Shown: piece after piece, positions 1 to 8,613 of the stretch
How positions within the stretch are numbered: the stretch's first letter is position 1
Layout of the letters: each line of letters begins with the position of its first letter
Assembly (NCBI GenBank): GCA_020725555.1
Contig: DYEU01000023.1
Location: forward strand, 1-64,000
Source: Desulfatibacillum sp.
GTDB lineage: Bacteria; Desulfobacterota; Desulfobacteria; Desulfobacterales; SpSt-501
Length of the DNA stretch: 64,000 nucleotides
Direction of reading: 5' to 3'
Notes under the pieces: generated by a model
Database searches by the model: none
The model's input: the letters and a program-made list of their open reading frames with translations, nothing else
Told to the model about the DNA's origin: nothing
Translations under genes and position numbers: made by a program

Positions 1-1
1 C

Positions 2-2617
2 CTCGAGGAGCGGCTCCCCGGCCTGCGCCCCGTCACCCCCGAGGAGATGCCCCGGCTGAGAACGCTCGCCGCCATGGTCTCCTTCCTCGCCGCCCCGGCC
101 CCCGCCGCGGCCGCCGCCGAGGCTTCGCCCCCGGCCGGGCCCTGTCCCCGAAAGGACGATGCGGAAGCTCTCCCCCCGGGCCCCTGCGCCGCCCGCGCCG
201 GGCTTGCCCCGCGGCGCGTCGTGTCCATGGAGCCCGCGCCGCCCGCCGAGGAGGAGGCGTTCCGGCCTCCCGCCGGACACAAGATTTTCGTCACCGACGA
301 CCGCGCGGGGCTTGCCCGCGCGCTCCTTGACGCCCTGGGGGATCTGGGCCTGGGCGCGGTGCTCGTCTCTCCCGACATCCTCAACCACCGCAGCGATCTC
401 CCGCCCGCCTGCGGCCTGATCTTCGTCGCTTCCGCGGAGGGCGAGCGCGGCGCGCCGGAGCTGCGCGAGGCCTTTGAGCTCGCACGCCGCCTCGGCCCGG
501 ATCTCCTCGATTCCGCGCGCCGCGGCGGAGCCCTGTTCGCCACCGTCACCCGCTTGGACGGGGCCTGCGGGTTCGGCGATCGGCCGCTTGAGCACCCGCT
601 CCAGGGCGCGCTCGCCGGCCTCGCCAAGACCGCGGCCCACGAGTGGCCCGGGGTTCTCTGCCATGCGCTCGATCTCGATCCCGGCTGGAAGGATGTACGC
701 GCCGCCGCGCGTGCGGTGGTCCGGGAGGCCCTGCGGCGCGGCCCGGTGGAGGTCGGCCTCGGCCCCGGCGGCCGGCTTGCGCCCCGGCTCGTCCACCGCG
801 ACTACCCAGCGGGGGGGCTTCCGCTCTCGCCGGGGGAGGCCGTCATCGTGAGCGGCGGGGCGCGGGGCATCACCGCCGCCTGCGCCCTGGCGCTCGCCCG
901 GCAGGCCCGGCCGGCCCTGGTCCTTCTCGGCCGCACCCCGCCGCCGGGTCCGGAGCCGCCCTGGATGGCGGGGCTCGAGGAGGAGGGCGACATCCGCCGG
1001 GCGCTCGTGCGCGTGGAGTTCTCCGCCACCCCGGCCCGGCCGGCGGAGGCGGAGAAGCGCCTCCGGGAGCTTCTGGCGGCGCGCGAAATCCGGCGCACGC
1101 TCGAGGCCCTGGAGAAGCTCGGAGCGCCCGCCGCCTACCTGTCCGTGGATATCCGCGACGCCGGCCGGCTGGCCGCGGCCGTGGCCCAAGCCCGCGCCCG
1201 CTTCGGGCCCATCCGCGGCCTGATCCACGGCGCCGGCGTGCTCGAGGACCGGCTGCTCCTCGACAAGACGCCCGAGCAGTTCGACCGCGTGGTGGGAACC
1301 AAGCTCGGCGGCTTTCTCGCCCTGCAGCGGGCCCTGGCGGGGGAGGATCTCCGCCTGCTCGTTCTCTTCTCCTCGGTGACCGCCCGCTTCGGCAACCGCG
1401 GCCAGGCGGACTATGCCATGGCCAACGAGGCCCTGAACAAGCTCGCCCGCGCCGAGGCGCAGCGACGCCCCGCCTGCCGGGTCGTCGCCGTCAACTGGGG
1501 CCCGTGGGACTGCGGCATGGTCACCCCGGCCATCCGCCGCGAGTTCGAGCGCCAGGGGGTGGAGCTGCTCTCCGCCGCGCGGGGGGCGGCCTCCCTGATC
1601 GCCGAGCTCTGCGGGCCGCCGGGGGAGCCGGCGGAGGTGGTGATCGGCGGGGTCCGGCGTCCCGCGCCCGCGGCGGAGGTCGCGCCGTGCAGGACGGAGG
1701 GCCTGCGGCCCCTGATCGAGCGCCGCATCGACACCGCGAGCCATCCCGTCCTGGAGGCCCACGTGTTAGGGGACCGGGCGGTCGTGCCGATGGCGCTTCT
1801 TGCGGAATGGCTGGGCGAGGGGGCGCTGCACGAAAACCCGGGCCTCGTCCTCCACGGCCTGGAGGATTTCCGCCTGCTCAAGGGGATCCGCCTCGAGGGC
1901 GGGCCCTATCGGCTCCGGGTGCTCGCCGGCCGGCCGTGCGCCCGGAACGGCGGCTTCGAGGTCGATCTCGAGCTGCGCGGGGGAAGCGGCGAAGCCGCCG
2001 ACACGCTGCACTGCCGCGCGCGGGGCCTGCTCGCCGAGTCCCACGCGGCCCCGCCCCCCTACCGCCTCCCCGAGGGCCTCTCCGGGAACCACTACCCCCG
2101 CGCCCCGCGGGAGGTCTACGAGGCGATTCTCTTCCACGGCGAGGCGCTCCAGGGCCTGCGCAGCATCCGCTGCCTAAGCCCCGCCGGCATGGTGGCCGAT
2201 GTCGCCGCCGCACCCCGCCCCGAGCGCTGGATCGCCGGCCCGTTGCGGCGGCGCTGGCTCGGGGACCCGCTCGCGCTCGACAGCGCCTTCCAGATGGCAA
2301 GCCTCTGGAGCTGGGAAATGACGGGGGCGGTCGCGCTGCCGGCGGCGGCCGCCTCCCTGCGCCTCTACCGGGAAACGTGGCCCGCGGAGGGCTGCCGGGT
2401 GGTGCTCGAGATCCGCGAAGCGGCCGAGCGCAAGCTGCGCGGCGATTTCGTCTTCCTCGACCGCGGGGGCCAGACGATCGCGCAGCTTTGCGGCTTCGAG
2501 GCCGTCATCGACCCCTCCCTGAACCGGGCCTTCAAGGCGGGCGGCATCCGCGCCGCGCCGCTGGGTGCGGCGCAGGCCCCCGAGCGTGCCGAGGCTCAGT
2601 CCGGGAGCAGGTCGTAG
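2..2617 (+). CDS. pfaA: PfaA-type PUFA synthase, C-terminal part (ACP tail, KR, DH); 5' end outside window
   Basis: The reading frame is open from the left edge, so the KS, AT and ACP repeats expected of PfaA would lie upstream. The first visible residues (LPGLRPVTPEEMPRLRTL) resemble the tail of an ACP domain of this family. A ketoreductase follows: a structural sub-domain (about residues 80-240), the NADPH-binding stretch VIVSGGARGIT near residue 282, and the catalytic Ser and Tyr in LFSSV and ADYAMANEALN near 455-470. The last 300 residues look like a polyketide-synthase-type dehydratase, with a candidate catalytic His in HVLGDRAVVP (about 586) and Asp in LALDSAF (about 760). KR followed by DH after ACPs is the PfaA order; the role is beta-keto reduction and dehydration on a carrier protein. 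The stop overlaps the convergent CBS gene by 22 bp. PfaC lies 8 kb downstream. A related multidomain PKS cannot be excluded without the upstream half. Confidence 0.85.
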   Translation, partial: LEERLPGLRPVTPEEMPRLRTLAAMVSFLAAPAPAAAAAEASPPAGPCPRKDDAEALPPGPCAARAGLAPRRVVSMEPAPPAEEEAFRPPAGHKIFVTDDRAGLARALLDALGDLGLGAVLVSPDILNHRSDLPPACGLIFVASAEGERGAPELREAFELARRLGPDLLDSARRGGALFATVTRLDGACGFGDRPLEHPLQGALAGLAKTAAHEWPGVLCHALDLDPGWKDVRAAARAVVREALRRGPVEVGLGPGGRLAPRLVHRDYPAGGLPLSPGEAVIVSGGARGITAACALALARQARPALVLLGRTPPPGPEPPWMAGLEEEGDIRRALVRVEFSATPARPAEAEKRLRELLAAREIRRTLEALEKLGAPAAYLSVDIRDAGRLAAAVAQARARFGPIRGLIHGAGVLEDRLLLDKTPEQFDRVVGTKLGGFLALQRALAGEDLRLLVLFSSVTARFGNRGQADYAMANEALNKLARAEAQRRPACRVVAVNWGPWDCGMVTPAIRREFERQGVELLSAARGAASLIAELCGPPGEPAEVVIGGVRRPAPAAEVAPCRTEGLRPLIERRIDTASHPVLEAHVLGDRAVVPMALLAEWLGEGALHENPGLVLHGLEDFRLLKGIRLEGGPYRLRVLAGRPCARNGGFEVDLELRGGSGEAADTLHCRARGLLAESHAAPPPYRLPEGLSGNHYPRAPREVYEAILFHGEALQGLRSIRCLSPAGMVADVAAAPRPERWIAGPLRRRWLGDPLALDSAFQMASLWSWEMTGAVALPAAAASLRLYRETWPAEGCRVVLEIREAAERKLRGDFVFLDRGGQTIAQLCGFEAVIDPSLNRAFKAGGIRAAPLGAAQAPERAEAQSGSRS

Positions 2618-3894
2618 AAGTAGCGCATCACGTCCGAGCGCGTGAGGATGCCGAGGATCCGGCCGTCCTTGACCACGGGGAGCCGGCCGATGTCGTGCTT
2701 GACGAGCAGCCGGGCCGCCTCCTGGACGTCCTCCTCCGGGGGCACGGTGACGATCCCGTTGGCCATGAAGGCCCTGACGGGCGCCCGGAGCTGGGCGGGC
2801 TTGCGGACCTTGCGGAAATCGCGCCGGGAGATCATGCCCACGATCCGGCCCTCGTCCACCACGGGAATGCCGGTGATCCCTTTCTCCCGCAGCAGGGCGG
2901 CGGCCTCCTCCATGGGGGTCGCGGGCGAAACCGTCCAGACGGGGTAGGACATCAGATCGGCGACCGGCACGGCGCCCCGGCCGCCCTGGCGGATGATCTC
3001 CAGGATCCGGCGCTCGATCTCCTCCGGCGAAAGATGCCGCAGGTGGGCCGAGCCGGCGCGCGGGTGCCCCCCGCCGCCCAGCCGCCGCAGCACGGCGCCG
3101 ACATCGAGGCCGTCGCTCTGGCTGCGGCCGATCACCATCGCGCGCTCGGCGGCGGGGTCGTGGAAAATCCCGAAGGCGGCGTCGACGCCGAGGATCTCCA
3201 TGTACATGCGCATCACGACCGCCAGCCCGTCCAGCTGCCCCTCGACCGGCGTGCGCTGGATGCTGATGCGCAGGCCGTTCACGCGGGTCCGCCGCGCGTG
3301 CTCGAGCATCCGAAAGAGGATCGCCTTGTGCCGCTCGCCGTAGGCCGGGCGCAGGAACCGGTTGAGGATGTCGAGGTCCGCCCGACGCTCGAGCAGCCAA
3401 GCGGCGGCGTAGGCGTCCTCGGCGCGGGTCGAGGGAAAGCTCAGATGGCCGGTGTCCTCGTAGATGCCGGCCAGAAAGAGTGTGGCCTGCATGGGGGTGA
3501 GCACCTTGCGCGCCGCGCGCAGCTCCCGCACGAGCAGCGTGGTCGTGGCGCCGACCGCCTCGACGATCCGGCGGCGGGCCGCGATCGTGCCGGCGTCGCG
3601 GTGGTGATCGATCACCCAGAGGTCGAGGTCGGCGCGGTCTTTCAGCGCCTCCATCCGTTCCAGCCGGCCCCAGGAGTTCGCATCGACCACGATCAGCCGG
3701 CTCACCTTCTCGAAGGGCACCTCCGCGGCGGTGAGGGTCTCGAAGAGGTCCTTGTGGATGGACAGAAAGGCCTTGACGTTGGCGTTGAGGGTGCGGGGGA
3801 GGACGGCGAGGGTGCCCGGGAACGCCAGCGTCGCCGCGATCACCGAGGCCAAGGCGTCGAAGTCGGTGTTTTTGTGCGTGGTGACGATCTGCAT
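2596..3894 (-). CDS. DHH-family phosphoesterase with two CBS domains
   Basis: Predicted 432 aa from ATG at 3894; the in-frame extension upstream has no family similarity. The N-terminal 300 residues are a DHH/DHHA1 phosphoesterase: THKNTDFDA at residues 6-14, VVDANSW, the DHH box VIDHHRD near 108, and a GGGGHPRAGSAH motif typical of DHHA1. Two CBS domains follow (about 311-365 and 375-432), which usually sense adenine nucleotides. This DHH-CBS module is known as the front half of longer tRNA nucleotidyltransferase (poly(A) polymerase-like) proteins in deltaproteobacteria and Aquificae. Here the protein stops after the second CBS domain, and the sequence beyond is the convergent pfaA gene, so no nucleotidyltransferase part is present. 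It may act as a stand-alone oligonucleotide or cyclic-dinucleotide phosphodiesterase, or be a truncated relative; the substrate is unknown. Confidence 0.82.
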   Translation of the reverse strand: MQIVTTHKNTDFDALASVIAATLAFPGTLAVLPRTLNANVKAFLSIHKDLFETLTAAEVPFEKVSRLIVVDANSWGRLERMEALKDRADLDLWVIDHHRDAGTIAARRRIVEAVGATTTLLVRELRAARKVLTPMQATLFLAGIYEDTGHLSFPSTRAEDAYAAAWLLERRADLDILNRFLRPAYGERHKAILFRMLEHARRTRVNGLRISIQRTPVEGQLDGLAVVMRMYMEILGVDAAFGIFHDPAAERAMVIGRSQSDGLDVGAVLRRLGGGGHPRAGSAHLRHLSPEEIERRILEIIRQGGRGAVPVADLMSYPVWTVSPATPMEEAAALLREKGITGIPVVDEGRIVGMISRRDFRKVRKPAQLRAPVRAFMANGIVTVPPEEDVQEAARLLVKHDIGRLPVVKDGRILGILTRSDVMRYFYDLLPD

Positions 3895-3932
3895 GCTCGG
3901 CCGGCCGCACCGATCGCGGATCCTGAGAACCC

Positions 3933-3961
3933 ATTGTATCACGGATCCCCCGGGCGGCAAA
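3933..3961 (-). promoter_or_regulatory. Candidate promoter for the DHH-CBS gene
   Basis: Read on the minus strand: TTTGCC, a 17-base spacer, then TACAAT (5 of 6 matches to the -10 consensus), about 40 bases before the ATG at 3894. It sits back to back with the promoter candidate of the ACT-domain gene. Confidence 0.45.
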
Positions 3962-3971
3962 CCGGCCGCGG

Positions 3972-4000
3972 TTGACACCTCGGGCCGCCTGCCCCATAGT
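3972..4000 (+). promoter_or_regulatory. Candidate promoter for the ACT-domain/UPF0210 operon
   Basis: Perfect -35 TTGACA at 3972-3977, a 17-base spacer and CATAGT at 3995-4000 (4 of 6). The start codon is at 4035, giving a leader of roughly 28 bases that contains the GGAGG ribosome-binding site. Confidence 0.65.
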
Positions 4001-4034
4001 TCCCGCTTCAAACTCCCCGGAGGATCCGTCGCGG

Positions 4035-4589
4035 ATGAAGAAGGCGATTCTTTCCATCCTGGGCCGTGACCGGCCGGGCATCGTGGCCGCCGTGGCGCGC
4101 GGGCTGCTCGATCTCGACTGCAACATCGAAAACGTGAGCATGGCCATGCTGCAGACCGAATTCGCCGGCATCTTTCTCGTCGGCATGCCCGAGGGCGTCA
4201 CCGTGGGCGAGATCGAGGAAACGCTCACCGCGCGGCTCGACCCGCTGGGGCTCCAGGTCGTCGTCAAGCCCTGCACCCCCCCGGGCCTCGAGGAACCCGC
4301 GGTCCGCAGCGAGCCCTTCGTCATCACCAGCCGCGGGCCGGACCGCAAGGGCCTGGTCGCCCACATCGCCGAGGTGATCGCGCGCCACGGGGTGAACATC
4401 ACCCGCCTGCAGGCCGTCTTCAAGGGCGGCTCGCACCCGGCCGACAACCTGATGATCTTCGAGGTCGAAGTCCCCGAGGCGGTCGATGCCGGCACCCTGC
4501 GCCGCGAGCTCCATGCCGCCGCGGAACGGCTCGGCCTCGAAATCACCCTCCAGCACAGCTACATCTTCGAAACCCTCCACCGCATCTGA
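4035..4589 (+). CDS. Tandem ACT-domain protein (GcvR-like)
   Basis: Predicted 184 aa from ATG at 4035, preceded by GGAGGATCC. Two ACT domains are visible: residues 1-80, starting with ILSILGRDRPGIVAAVARGL, and residues about 92-184, with ITSRGPDRKGLVAHIAEVIA. Both show the G-x-D-R-x-G turn that often contacts amino-acid ligands. The family includes GcvR, a repressor partner of glycine-cleavage regulation, and small ACT proteins encoded beside UPF0210. The UPF0210 gene starts 10 bases after the stop, so the two are almost certainly co-transcribed. There is no DNA-binding domain, so any regulation would be through protein contacts or ligand sensing. The ligand is not determined by the sequence. 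Confidence 0.85.
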   Translation: MKKAILSILGRDRPGIVAAVARGLLDLDCNIENVSMAMLQTEFAGIFLVGMPEGVTVGEIEETLTARLDPLGLQVVVKPCTPPGLEEPAVRSEPFVITSRGPDRKGLVAHIAEVIARHGVNITRLQAVFKGGSHPADNLMIFEVEVPEAVDAGTLRRELHAAAERLGLEITLQHSYIFETLHRI

Positions 4590-4599
4590 AGCCGACGCC

Positions 4600-5973
4600 A
4601 TGCTGACCGAACGCGAAATCGTCGCCACCCTCGAGATGGTCAAAAGCGAGCATCTCGACGTGCGCACCGTCACCCTGGGCCTGAGCCTGCTCGATTGCGC
4701 CGGCGAGGAACTCGCCGCCGTGCGCCGCCGCATCGCCGAGCGCATCCAGCGCACGGCCGGCCGGCTCGTTTCCGTCTGCGACCGCGTTGCCCAGAAGTAC
4801 GGCATCCCGGTGGTCAACAAGCGCATCGCCGTCAGCCCGATCGCCGTGGTCGCCGCGGCCTTCGCCCCCGAGGAGCTGGTCGAAATCGCCCGGACCCTGG
4901 ACGCCGCCGCGCGCGCGGTCCACGTGGATTTCATCGGCGGGTTCTCGGCCCTCGTGGAAAAGGGGATGGCGCGCGGCGACCGGGCCCTGATCGCGGCGAT
5001 CCCCGAGGCGCTCGCCGTGACCGAGCGCGTCTGCGCTTCGGTGAACGTGGCCTCCACCCGCACGGGCATCAACATGGACGCCGTGCTGCGGATGGGCGAG
5101 GCCGTCAAGGCTGCGGCCGAGCGGACGCGCGACCGCGACGGGATCGCCTGCACGAAGCTCTGCGTCTTCGCCAACATCCCCGAGGACATCCCCTTCATGG
5201 CCGGCGCCTACCTCGGCGTGGGCGAGGCCGACGCGGTCATCAACGTGGGCGTGAGCGGGCCGGGCGTCGTCCGCAAGGCGATCGACCGGGCGCTCGCCGA
5301 AAACCCCGCCCTGGACCTGGGCGGGATCTCGGAGATCATCAAGCGGACGGCCTACAAGGTCACGCGCGTGGGGGAGCTGATCGGCCGCGAGGTGGCCGAG
5401 GCGCTCGGCATCCCCTTCGGCGTGGTCGATCTCTCGCTTGCCCCGACCCCCCAGGTGGGGGACAGCGTGGGGGAGATTTTCCAGAGCCTGGGGCTCCACG
5501 GCATCGGCGTCCCCGGCAGCACGGCGGCGCTCGCCCTGCTGAACGACGCCGTGAAAAAGGGCGGCGCCTTCGCCAGCTCGCGCGTCGGCGGCCTCTCCGG
5601 CGCCTTCATCCCCGTGAGCGAGGACCTGAACATCGCCGAGGCCGCGCGGCGGGGGATCCTGGGCATCGAAAAACTCGAGGCCCTGACCAGCGTCTGCTCC
5701 GTCGGTCTGGACATGGTCGCCCTGCCCGGCGACACGCCGGCGGAGACGATCTCCGCGATCCTCGCCGACGAGATGGCGATCGGGGTGATCAACCAGAAGG
5801 CGGCCGCGGCGCGGCTGATCCCGGTCCCCGGCAAGCGGGCCGGCGAGCGGGCCGTGTTCGGCGGGCTTCTCGGGGAGGCGACGATCATCCCGGTGAACTG
5901 CGGCACGGCCGAAAACCGCTTCGTCCGGCGGGGCGGCCTCATCCCGGCACCGATCCACAGCCTGAGAAACTGA
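4600..5973 (+). CDS. UPF0210 family protein
   Basis: Predicted 457 aa from ATG at 4600, close to the usual length of about 450 for this conserved family (PFL-like/DUF711). Typical features include the N-terminal EIVATLEMVKSEHLDVRTVT, the stretch VNVASTRTGINMDAVLRMG, the glycine-rich VGVSGPGVVRKA, and the C-terminal LLGEATIIPVNCG. It is predicted to be a soluble cytoplasmic protein. In many bacteria the gene follows a small ACT-domain gene, as here, and the pair is thought to work together. No reaction is firmly established. Earlier in-frame codons overlap the ACT gene and lack family similarity. Confidence 0.88.
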   Translation: MLTEREIVATLEMVKSEHLDVRTVTLGLSLLDCAGEELAAVRRRIAERIQRTAGRLVSVCDRVAQKYGIPVVNKRIAVSPIAVVAAAFAPEELVEIARTLDAAARAVHVDFIGGFSALVEKGMARGDRALIAAIPEALAVTERVCASVNVASTRTGINMDAVLRMGEAVKAAAERTRDRDGIACTKLCVFANIPEDIPFMAGAYLGVGEADAVINVGVSGPGVVRKAIDRALAENPALDLGGISEIIKRTAYKVTRVGELIGREVAEALGIPFGVVDLSLAPTPQVGDSVGEIFQSLGLHGIGVPGSTAALALLNDAVKKGGAFASSRVGGLSGAFIPVSEDLNIAEAARRGILGIEKLEALTSVCSVGLDMVALPGDTPAETISAILADEMAIGVINQKAAAARLIPVPGKRAGERAVFGGLLGEATIIPVNCGTAENRFVRRGGLIPAPIHSLRN

Positions 5974-5977
5974 CGCC

Positions 5978-6793
5978 ATGGATCCCCTCGCGCCGCGGCG
6001 GCCGCATGCCGGAAGCGGCTCCCTCCTGCGGGACGGCGCCAAGGCCCTGCTGGCGGCCGCGGCCGTCGCGGGGCTCCTCGGCCTGGCCCTCGACCGCCTC
6101 GGCTACCCGTGGCAGTGGTACCGGGTACCCCCGTACCTGCTTTCCGCCGCGGGCGGGGGGATCCAGCCCGGTCCCCTGCTGCGGGGGCTCTTCGTCACGC
6201 TCCAGGTCTCCGCGGCGAGCCTCGGGCTCATGCTCGCGATCGGTCTGGCGACGGCCCTCCTGCGCCTTTCGCCCTCGCTCATCGGCCGGGCCGCAGCGCG
6301 CCTCTACCTTGAGCTCATCCGCAACACGCCGCTGCTCGTCCAGATCTTCTTCATCTACTTCGTCCTCGCCCCCCTCTTTTCCCTGAGCGCCTTCGCCGCC
6401 GCGGTGCTCGCCCTGAGCCTTTTCGAAGGGGCCTACGCCTCGGAGATCATCCGTGCGGGGATCGTCTCCGTGCCCCGCGGCCAGTGGGAGGCCGCCTACA
6501 GCCTGGGGCTCAACACCCGCCTCACCTACCGCCGGGTCATCCTGCCGCAGGCCCTGCGCCAGATGCTCCCCCCGCTCACCGGGCAGGCCGTGTCGCTGAT
6601 CAAGGACTCGGCCCTGGTGAGCACGATCGCCGTCTACGACCTCACCATGCAGGCCCAGGCGGTCATCGCCGAGAGCTACCTCGTCTTCGAGGTCTGGTTC
6701 ACCACGGCCGCCCTCTACCTTGCGCTGACGCTCGCCCTCTCGCGGGCGGCCGCGCGGCTGCAACGCAAGGAACTGTCCCTCACCCCCCCCTGA
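5978..6793 (+). CDS. Polar amino-acid ABC transporter, permease 1 (HisM/GlnP family)
   Basis: Predicted 271 aa inner-membrane protein. It has a periplasmic-facing N-terminal segment and several hydrophobic segments, then the EAA-type cytoplasmic loop EAAYSLGLNTRLTYRRVILP with PQALRQMLPPL, which couples these permeases to the ATPase. The start is 4 bases after the UPF0210 stop with no strong Shine-Dalgarno sequence, suggesting coupled translation. It heads a permease-binding protein-permease set. The two permeases presumably form a heterodimer, as in His/Glu/Gln importers. No ATP-binding gene accompanies them in the window. Confidence 0.88.
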   Translation: MDPLAPRRPHAGSGSLLRDGAKALLAAAAVAGLLGLALDRLGYPWQWYRVPPYLLSAAGGGIQPGPLLRGLFVTLQVSAASLGLMLAIGLATALLRLSPSLIGRAAARLYLELIRNTPLLVQIFFIYFVLAPLFSLSAFAAAVLALSLFEGAYASEIIRAGIVSVPRGQWEAAYSLGLNTRLTYRRVILPQALRQMLPPLTGQAVSLIKDSALVSTIAVYDLTMQAQAVIAESYLVFEVWFTTAALYLALTLALSRAAARLQRKELSLTPP

Positions 6794-6810
6794 ACCGAGA
6801 GGAGGACCCC

Positions 6811-7638
6811 ATGAACCTGAGATGCCTGGCCCTGATCGGAACGCTCGCCGCATTGCTGGCCGCCGCCCCGCCGGCCCCGGCGGGCGAGCTGCAGCAGAAG
6901 CTCGCCGCCGAGAGCATGATCGAACAGGCCGTGCGGCGCGGGGTGCTGCGCGTCGGCATGTCGACCTTCGTCCCCTGGGCGATGACCGACAAGAACGGCC
7001 AGCTGATCGGCTTCGAAATCGACGTTGCCACCCGGCTCGCCCGGGACCTCGGCCTCAAGGCCGAGTTCGTCCCCACGAAGTGGGCGGGGATCATCCCGGC
7101 TCTGCTGACGGGGAAATTCGACGTGATCATCGGCGGGATGGGCATCCTGCCGCAGCGCAACCTCAAGGTGAACTTCAGCATCCCCTACGATCATTCCGGG
7201 GTGGCGATCGCCGCCCACAAGGAGCTCGCCGCCGGTTTCCAGCGTCTCGAGGATTTCAACCGGCCCGAGGTCACGGTGACCGCCCGGCTGGGGTCGACGG
7301 CCGCCACCGCCGCCGACAAGCTCCTGCCGCTCGCCCGGAAGCGCTTCTTCGACGACGAGTCGCAGGTGATCCAGGAGCTCCTGAACGGCCGGGCGCACGC
7401 CCTGCTCGCCGGGGCCCCGCTGCCGCGGTACCAGGTGCTCAAGCACCCCGACCGCCTCTTTCTGCCCGTGGCGGGGACGATCACCCGCGAGCCCATCGGG
7501 TTCGCCGTGCGCAAGGGCGACTTCGACACCCTGAATGTGCTCGACAACTGGATCCGCGTCGTCGAGGCCGAAGGCTGGCTCGCCGAGCGCAAGGCCTACT
7601 GGTTCGAAACCCAGCAATGGGAAAGCCTGCTCAAGTGA
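6811..7638 (+). CDS. Amino-acid ABC transporter substrate-binding protein (family 3)
   Basis: Predicted 275 aa. GGAGG at 6801-6805 precedes the ATG. A signal peptide covers about residues 1-24 (LALIGTLAALLAAAPPAPAG), so the protein should be periplasmic. The family 3 pattern is clear: GVLRVGMSTFVPWAMTD, then GFEIDVATRLARDLGLKAEF and GKFDVIIGGMGI, where a conserved Arg/Asp set usually holds the ligand's amino and carboxyl groups. It lies between the two permease genes and overlaps the second by GTGA. The ligand is likely a polar or charged amino acid but cannot be read from the sequence. Confidence 0.9.
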   Translation: MNLRCLALIGTLAALLAAAPPAPAGELQQKLAAESMIEQAVRRGVLRVGMSTFVPWAMTDKNGQLIGFEIDVATRLARDLGLKAEFVPTKWAGIIPALLTGKFDVIIGGMGILPQRNLKVNFSIPYDHSGVAIAAHKELAAGFQRLEDFNRPEVTVTARLGSTAATAADKLLPLARKRFFDDESQVIQELLNGRAHALLAGAPLPRYQVLKHPDRLFLPVAGTITREPIGFAVRKGDFDTLNVLDNWIRVVEAEGWLAERKAYWFETQQWESLLK

Positions 7639-8555
7639 CCGGCCGGCAGGCCGCGGATCACCGGGCGCCCGACGGCGCCGCGCCCGGCAGGCGCCGCGGC
7701 CTGCGGCTTCCCCTTTCGCGCTGGGACCTCCTCGCCGCCCTCGCCCTCGCGGCGGGGGCGGCCTTCGTGGTCCACCGCGTCGCCACGGGGTTCGCCTACC
7801 GCTGGGAGTGGGAGGCGCTGCCGCAGTTTCTGCTGCGCCGCGACCCGGAAACGGGCCGCTGGGTGGCGAACGTGCTTCTCCAGGGCTTTTTCACCACGAT
7901 CCGCCTGAGCCTTGCGGCGATGCTCTTCGCCAGCCTGATCGGATTCGCGATGGCCCTGCTGCGCATGAGCCGCCGGCGCTTCCGCCGCTGGGTGGCGGCG
8001 GCCTACGTGGAACTGCTGCGCAACAGCCCGCCGATCGTGCTCGTGTTTCTCTTCTATTACTTCATCGGCGACCAGCTTCTCGCCGGCTGGTCGGGGAACG
8101 AGGCCCCCGGGGGCGTTTTCGATCTCCTCGGGGCCCCGCCGGGCGGAAGGGTGACCTTTCTCTCCGCCGTCTTCACCCTCGCCCTCTTCGAGGGGGCCTA
8201 CATCACCGAGATCATCCGGGCCGGGATCCAGGCGATCGAGCCGGGCCAGCACGAGGCGGCCGCCGCCCAGGGGTTCAGCCGCTGGCAGCGGCTGCGGTAT
8301 ATCCTCTGGCCGCAGGCCCTGCGGCGGATCCTGCCCCCGCTGGGCGGGCAGTTCATCTCGACGATCAAGGACTCGGCCATCGTCTCGGTCATCTCCATCC
8401 CCGAGCTCACCTTCCGCGGTCAGGAGCTGATGGCCGCAACCCACCTCACCGCGGAGACCTGGATCGCGGTCGCGGGCCTCTATTTCCTCCTCACCTGCGG
8501 CTGCTCGCTCGCCTTCTCCCGCTGGGAGCGGGCCTCACGGCGCCGCACCGCCTGA
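7635..8555 (+). CDS. Polar amino-acid ABC transporter, permease 2
   Basis: Predicted 306 aa from GTG at 7635, which overlaps the stop of the binding-protein gene (GTGA). Family features are the FFTTIRLSLAAMLFASLIG start of the transport domain, ELLRNSPPIVLVFLFYY, and the EAA loop HEAAAAQGFSRWQRLRYILW followed by PQALRRILPPLGGQFIST. A stretch of about 40 residues after the third hydrophobic segment (SGNEAPGGVFDLLGAPPG region) enlarges a periplasmic loop. It would pair with permease 1. No ATPase gene follows; the next gene encodes a phospholipid-type enzyme. Confidence 0.88.
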   Translation: MTGRQAADHRAPDGAAPGRRRGLRLPLSRWDLLAALALAAGAAFVVHRVATGFAYRWEWEALPQFLLRRDPETGRWVANVLLQGFFTTIRLSLAAMLFASLIGFAMALLRMSRRRFRRWVAAAYVELLRNSPPIVLVFLFYYFIGDQLLAGWSGNEAPGGVFDLLGAPPGGRVTFLSAVFTLALFEGAYITEIIRAGIQAIEPGQHEAAAAQGFSRWQRLRYILWPQALRRILPPLGGQFISTIKDSAIVSVISIPELTFRGQELMAATHLTAETWIAVAGLYFLLTCGCSLAFSRWERASRRRTA

Positions 8556-8613
8556 CACCGCCGGCAAGGCCGTCTCGTTGACATCCCCATCCAGGAAGGA
8601 TAAAGACCAGCCC

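Noticed and set aside
643-3975. 1110-codon plus-strand ORF across pfaA and the CBS gene
   Set aside because: Low-complexity Arg/Pro/Gly composition; it crosses two convergent genes with clear domains.
8578-8606. TTGACA-N17-TAAAGA before the phosphatidyltransferase
   Set aside because: A start site would fall on or next to the ATG at 8614, making the good ribosome-binding site useless. The TTG start here was also rejected for the same reason.
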